Source: Paenibacillus sp. XY044 (GTDB taxonomy: Bacteria > Bacillota > Bacilli > Paenibacillales > Paenibacillaceae). From it: a stretch of 64,000 bases of DNA. Below the pieces are notes generated by a model. It ran no database searches. It worked only from the letters and a program-made list of their open reading frames with translations, and was not told where the DNA came from. Made by a program: the position numbers and the translations under genes. Positions 62,853 to 64,000 of this stretch are shown here, in pieces. Location: NCBI RefSeq assembly GCF_002257645.1, contig NZ_NQMO01000001.1, positions 124,001 to 188,000 on the forward strand, read 5' to 3'. Every line of letters begins with the position of its first letter. The first letter of the stretch is position 1.

Positions 62853-63872
62853 CTACTGCAGTGTCTTGCGCCGCAGGGTGTCAATGATGACCTGATGCGC
62901 GGCTCCACCTCGGTCTTCCCAGCGGTTGCTCCGCGCATATTCGATCCGTGCCTGCCGCTTCTCCGGGGAGTCTGGCTCAGCCAGCATCCGGCCCAGTTTG
63001 GCGATAAAATCGTCATGCGTCGTCGCCGTGGTGACATGGGGCTCCATATGAATGCATTCCGGAAGCGCCGTCGACAGTACAGGCACACCGGACGCCATGT
63101 ATTCATAAGCTTTTACAGGATTGGTTGCCAGGGTAATGGGGTGATACTGAAACGGGATTAAAGCGACGTCGACATGCTTAAGGTATTTTTTGAGCTCGGT
63201 GTGAGGCTTCTCGCCCAGCACATGAACGTTCGGAAGCCGCGCGTAATCAGGGATATCGCCGTAGGCGGCACCGATGGACACGAAATGCACGTCCGGATAG
63301 CGCGACGCCATTTTCGCGAACAGATCGTGGTCGAGCCAGTAGGCCCACGCGCCGATATAGGCGGCGACTTTCCCCTGCGGAAGGTCATGGGGGCGTTCCG
63401 ATAGGCCGGGATCAAAAAAGGAAGCATCGGCTCCGTTCGGGATCAGCGTAACCGGTTTATCAGGATAGGCCAGTTGCAGGCGCGTGCGAATGGTTTCAGC
63501 CGTGCAGACCAAATGATCGGAAGCGTCCACCATCTTCACTTCATACTTGGCCCAGTGCGGAAACTCATCGCAGCAGTCGTAAATGATGGCATTCGGGCGG
63601 TAGAGGGAAGTCAGGCGGGTGCGCTGCTTGGCCCAAGTGGTCCAGCCCACGACCGGGTGACTCTCGCGAAGCTTCTTCAGCTTCTTCATAAATGCGTGAT
63701 GGTCGGTGAACAAGAACACGTTCGGTTCCACTTCTATGAATTCACGGTCCAGCGGCGCCAGGTTTTCAAAGAATACGAGGTGACCCCTGGCTCCGAGCTG
63801 CGTCATGAGCTGCTGCGGCCGCTGCTTCATGTACTTCCAGTTCATCGTTTTCGGATAAATGATCATTGCCAA
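62853..63872 (-). CDS. Glycosyltransferase family 1-like protein
   Basis: 339 aa GT-B-fold protein. YPKTMNWKYMKQRPQQLM at the start, AIIYDCCDEFPHWAKYEV in the first domain, LIPNGADASFF at the hinge, AAYIGAWAYWLDHDLF and LIPFQYHPITLATNPVKAYEYMASGVPVLST in the donor-binding domain. TTG 63872 is used; AAAGGAGG is 10 nt upstream. It heads the minus-strand cluster. Sugar and acceptor unknown. Confidence 0.88.
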   Translation of the reverse strand: MAMIIYPKTMNWKYMKQRPQQLMTQLGARGHLVFFENLAPLDREFIEVEPNVFLFTDHHAFMKKLKKLRESHPVVGWTTWAKQRTRLTSLYRPNAIIYDCCDEFPHWAKYEVKMVDASDHLVCTAETIRTRLQLAYPDKPVTLIPNGADASFFDPGLSERPHDLPQGKVAAYIGAWAYWLDHDLFAKMASRYPDVHFVSIGAAYGDIPDYARLPNVHVLGEKPHTELKKYLKHVDVALIPFQYHPITLATNPVKAYEYMASGVPVLSTALPECIHMEPHVTTATTHDDFIAKLGRMLAEPDSPEKRQARIEYARSNRWEDRGGAAHQVIIDTLRRKTLQ

Positions 63873-64000
63873 AGATTACATACCTCCTTTCAACCAGTCG
63901 CTTACAATATATGCTTTGATAGCTTTATAGAATTGGATGAAAGGACTAAGTGCAGCCGAAATGGGAAAAGAGCCTGGCCGTCATGGATAGGATGTCAGTC
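63873..64000. other. Right edge of window, upstream region of the minus-strand glycosyltransferase cluster
   Basis: 128 bp with no gene seen. On the minus strand CATATATT (complement of about 63906-63913) lies about 30 bp upstream of the start and loosely resembles a sporulation sigma-E or sigma-K -10. This is only suggestive. Confidence 0.3.

Overview
The window reads as chromosomal DNA of a Gram-positive, spore-forming Bacillota, most likely Paenibacillus or a close relative. The reasons are the gene order rsmD-coaD-ylbJ-ylbL-tmcAL-yceD-rpmF-fapR-plsX-fabH-fabD-fabG-acpP-fabF-rnc-smc-ftsY, the sporulation genes (YlbJ, a YjcZ-type miniprotein), strong GGAGG ribosome-binding sites, intrinsic terminators, and a moderately GC-rich composition. 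I see no rRNA, tRNA, CRISPR array, prophage or intact insertion sequence. Genus is inferred from gene content, not from a database match.

Layout. 0-3 kb: the end of a carbohydrate uptake operon (two ABC permeases and a cytoplasmic six-hairpin glycosidase-like protein), facing fsa. 3.9-6.6 kb: the CcpN-type regulator and a lipoteichoic-acid synthase-family enzyme, convergent. 6.7-9.2 kb: a TetR repressor divergent from an ABC exporter pair, with palindromic operators between them. 9.3-11.4 kb: a sugar-nucleotidyltransferase, a GNAT and a DinB protein. 11.6-15.8 kb: GT39-GT2-galU, a lipid-linked sugar transfer system. 15.9-28.5 kb: small single-gene units (several GNATs, EamA transporter, HAD phosphatase, rpiA, VanZ, a MarR regulator with YwbE, an MmyB-type regulator, a second FabF, a zinc-ribbon membrane protein, a methyltransferase). 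28.6-31.8 kb: an ECF sigma factor, a small membrane protein (probable anti-sigma) and a large exported TPR protein. 31.9-40.9 kb: GDSL esterases, a TetM-like ribosome-protection GTPase with a TPR protein, GH13 alpha-glucosidase, HD hydrolase, a truncated transposase-like HTH protein and a GH25 lysozyme. 41-43 kb: small stress, spore or envelope proteins (YjcZ, SPW, WGxxGxxG). 43.4-60.9 kb: the conserved core block ending in fatty-acid synthesis and chromosome or membrane-targeting genes. 61-63.9 kb: a minus-strand run of two related DUF2642-like small proteins, a pyruvyl-transferase-family protein and a glycosyltransferase.

How it works together. FapR has a clear operator directly upstream of its own gene and should control the fap-plsX-fab operon, linking malonyl-CoA to phospholipid and fatty-acid synthesis. 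GalU, the GT2 and the GT39 fit a path from UDP-glucose to a polyprenyl-phosphate sugar to an extracytoplasmic acceptor, possibly the wall polymer made by the LTA synthase 6 kb away. The ECF module is a self-contained signalling cassette.

Most of the window is ordinary. The points most worth a second look are: three transcription regulators (CcpN, FapR, the ECF sigma factor) that each appear to start at a non-canonical codon (ATT, ATC, CTG) behind an ideal Shine-Dalgarno; the ECF/TPR cassette; the structured terminator-bearing leader before the EamA transporter; and the DUF2642/glycosyltransferase cluster.
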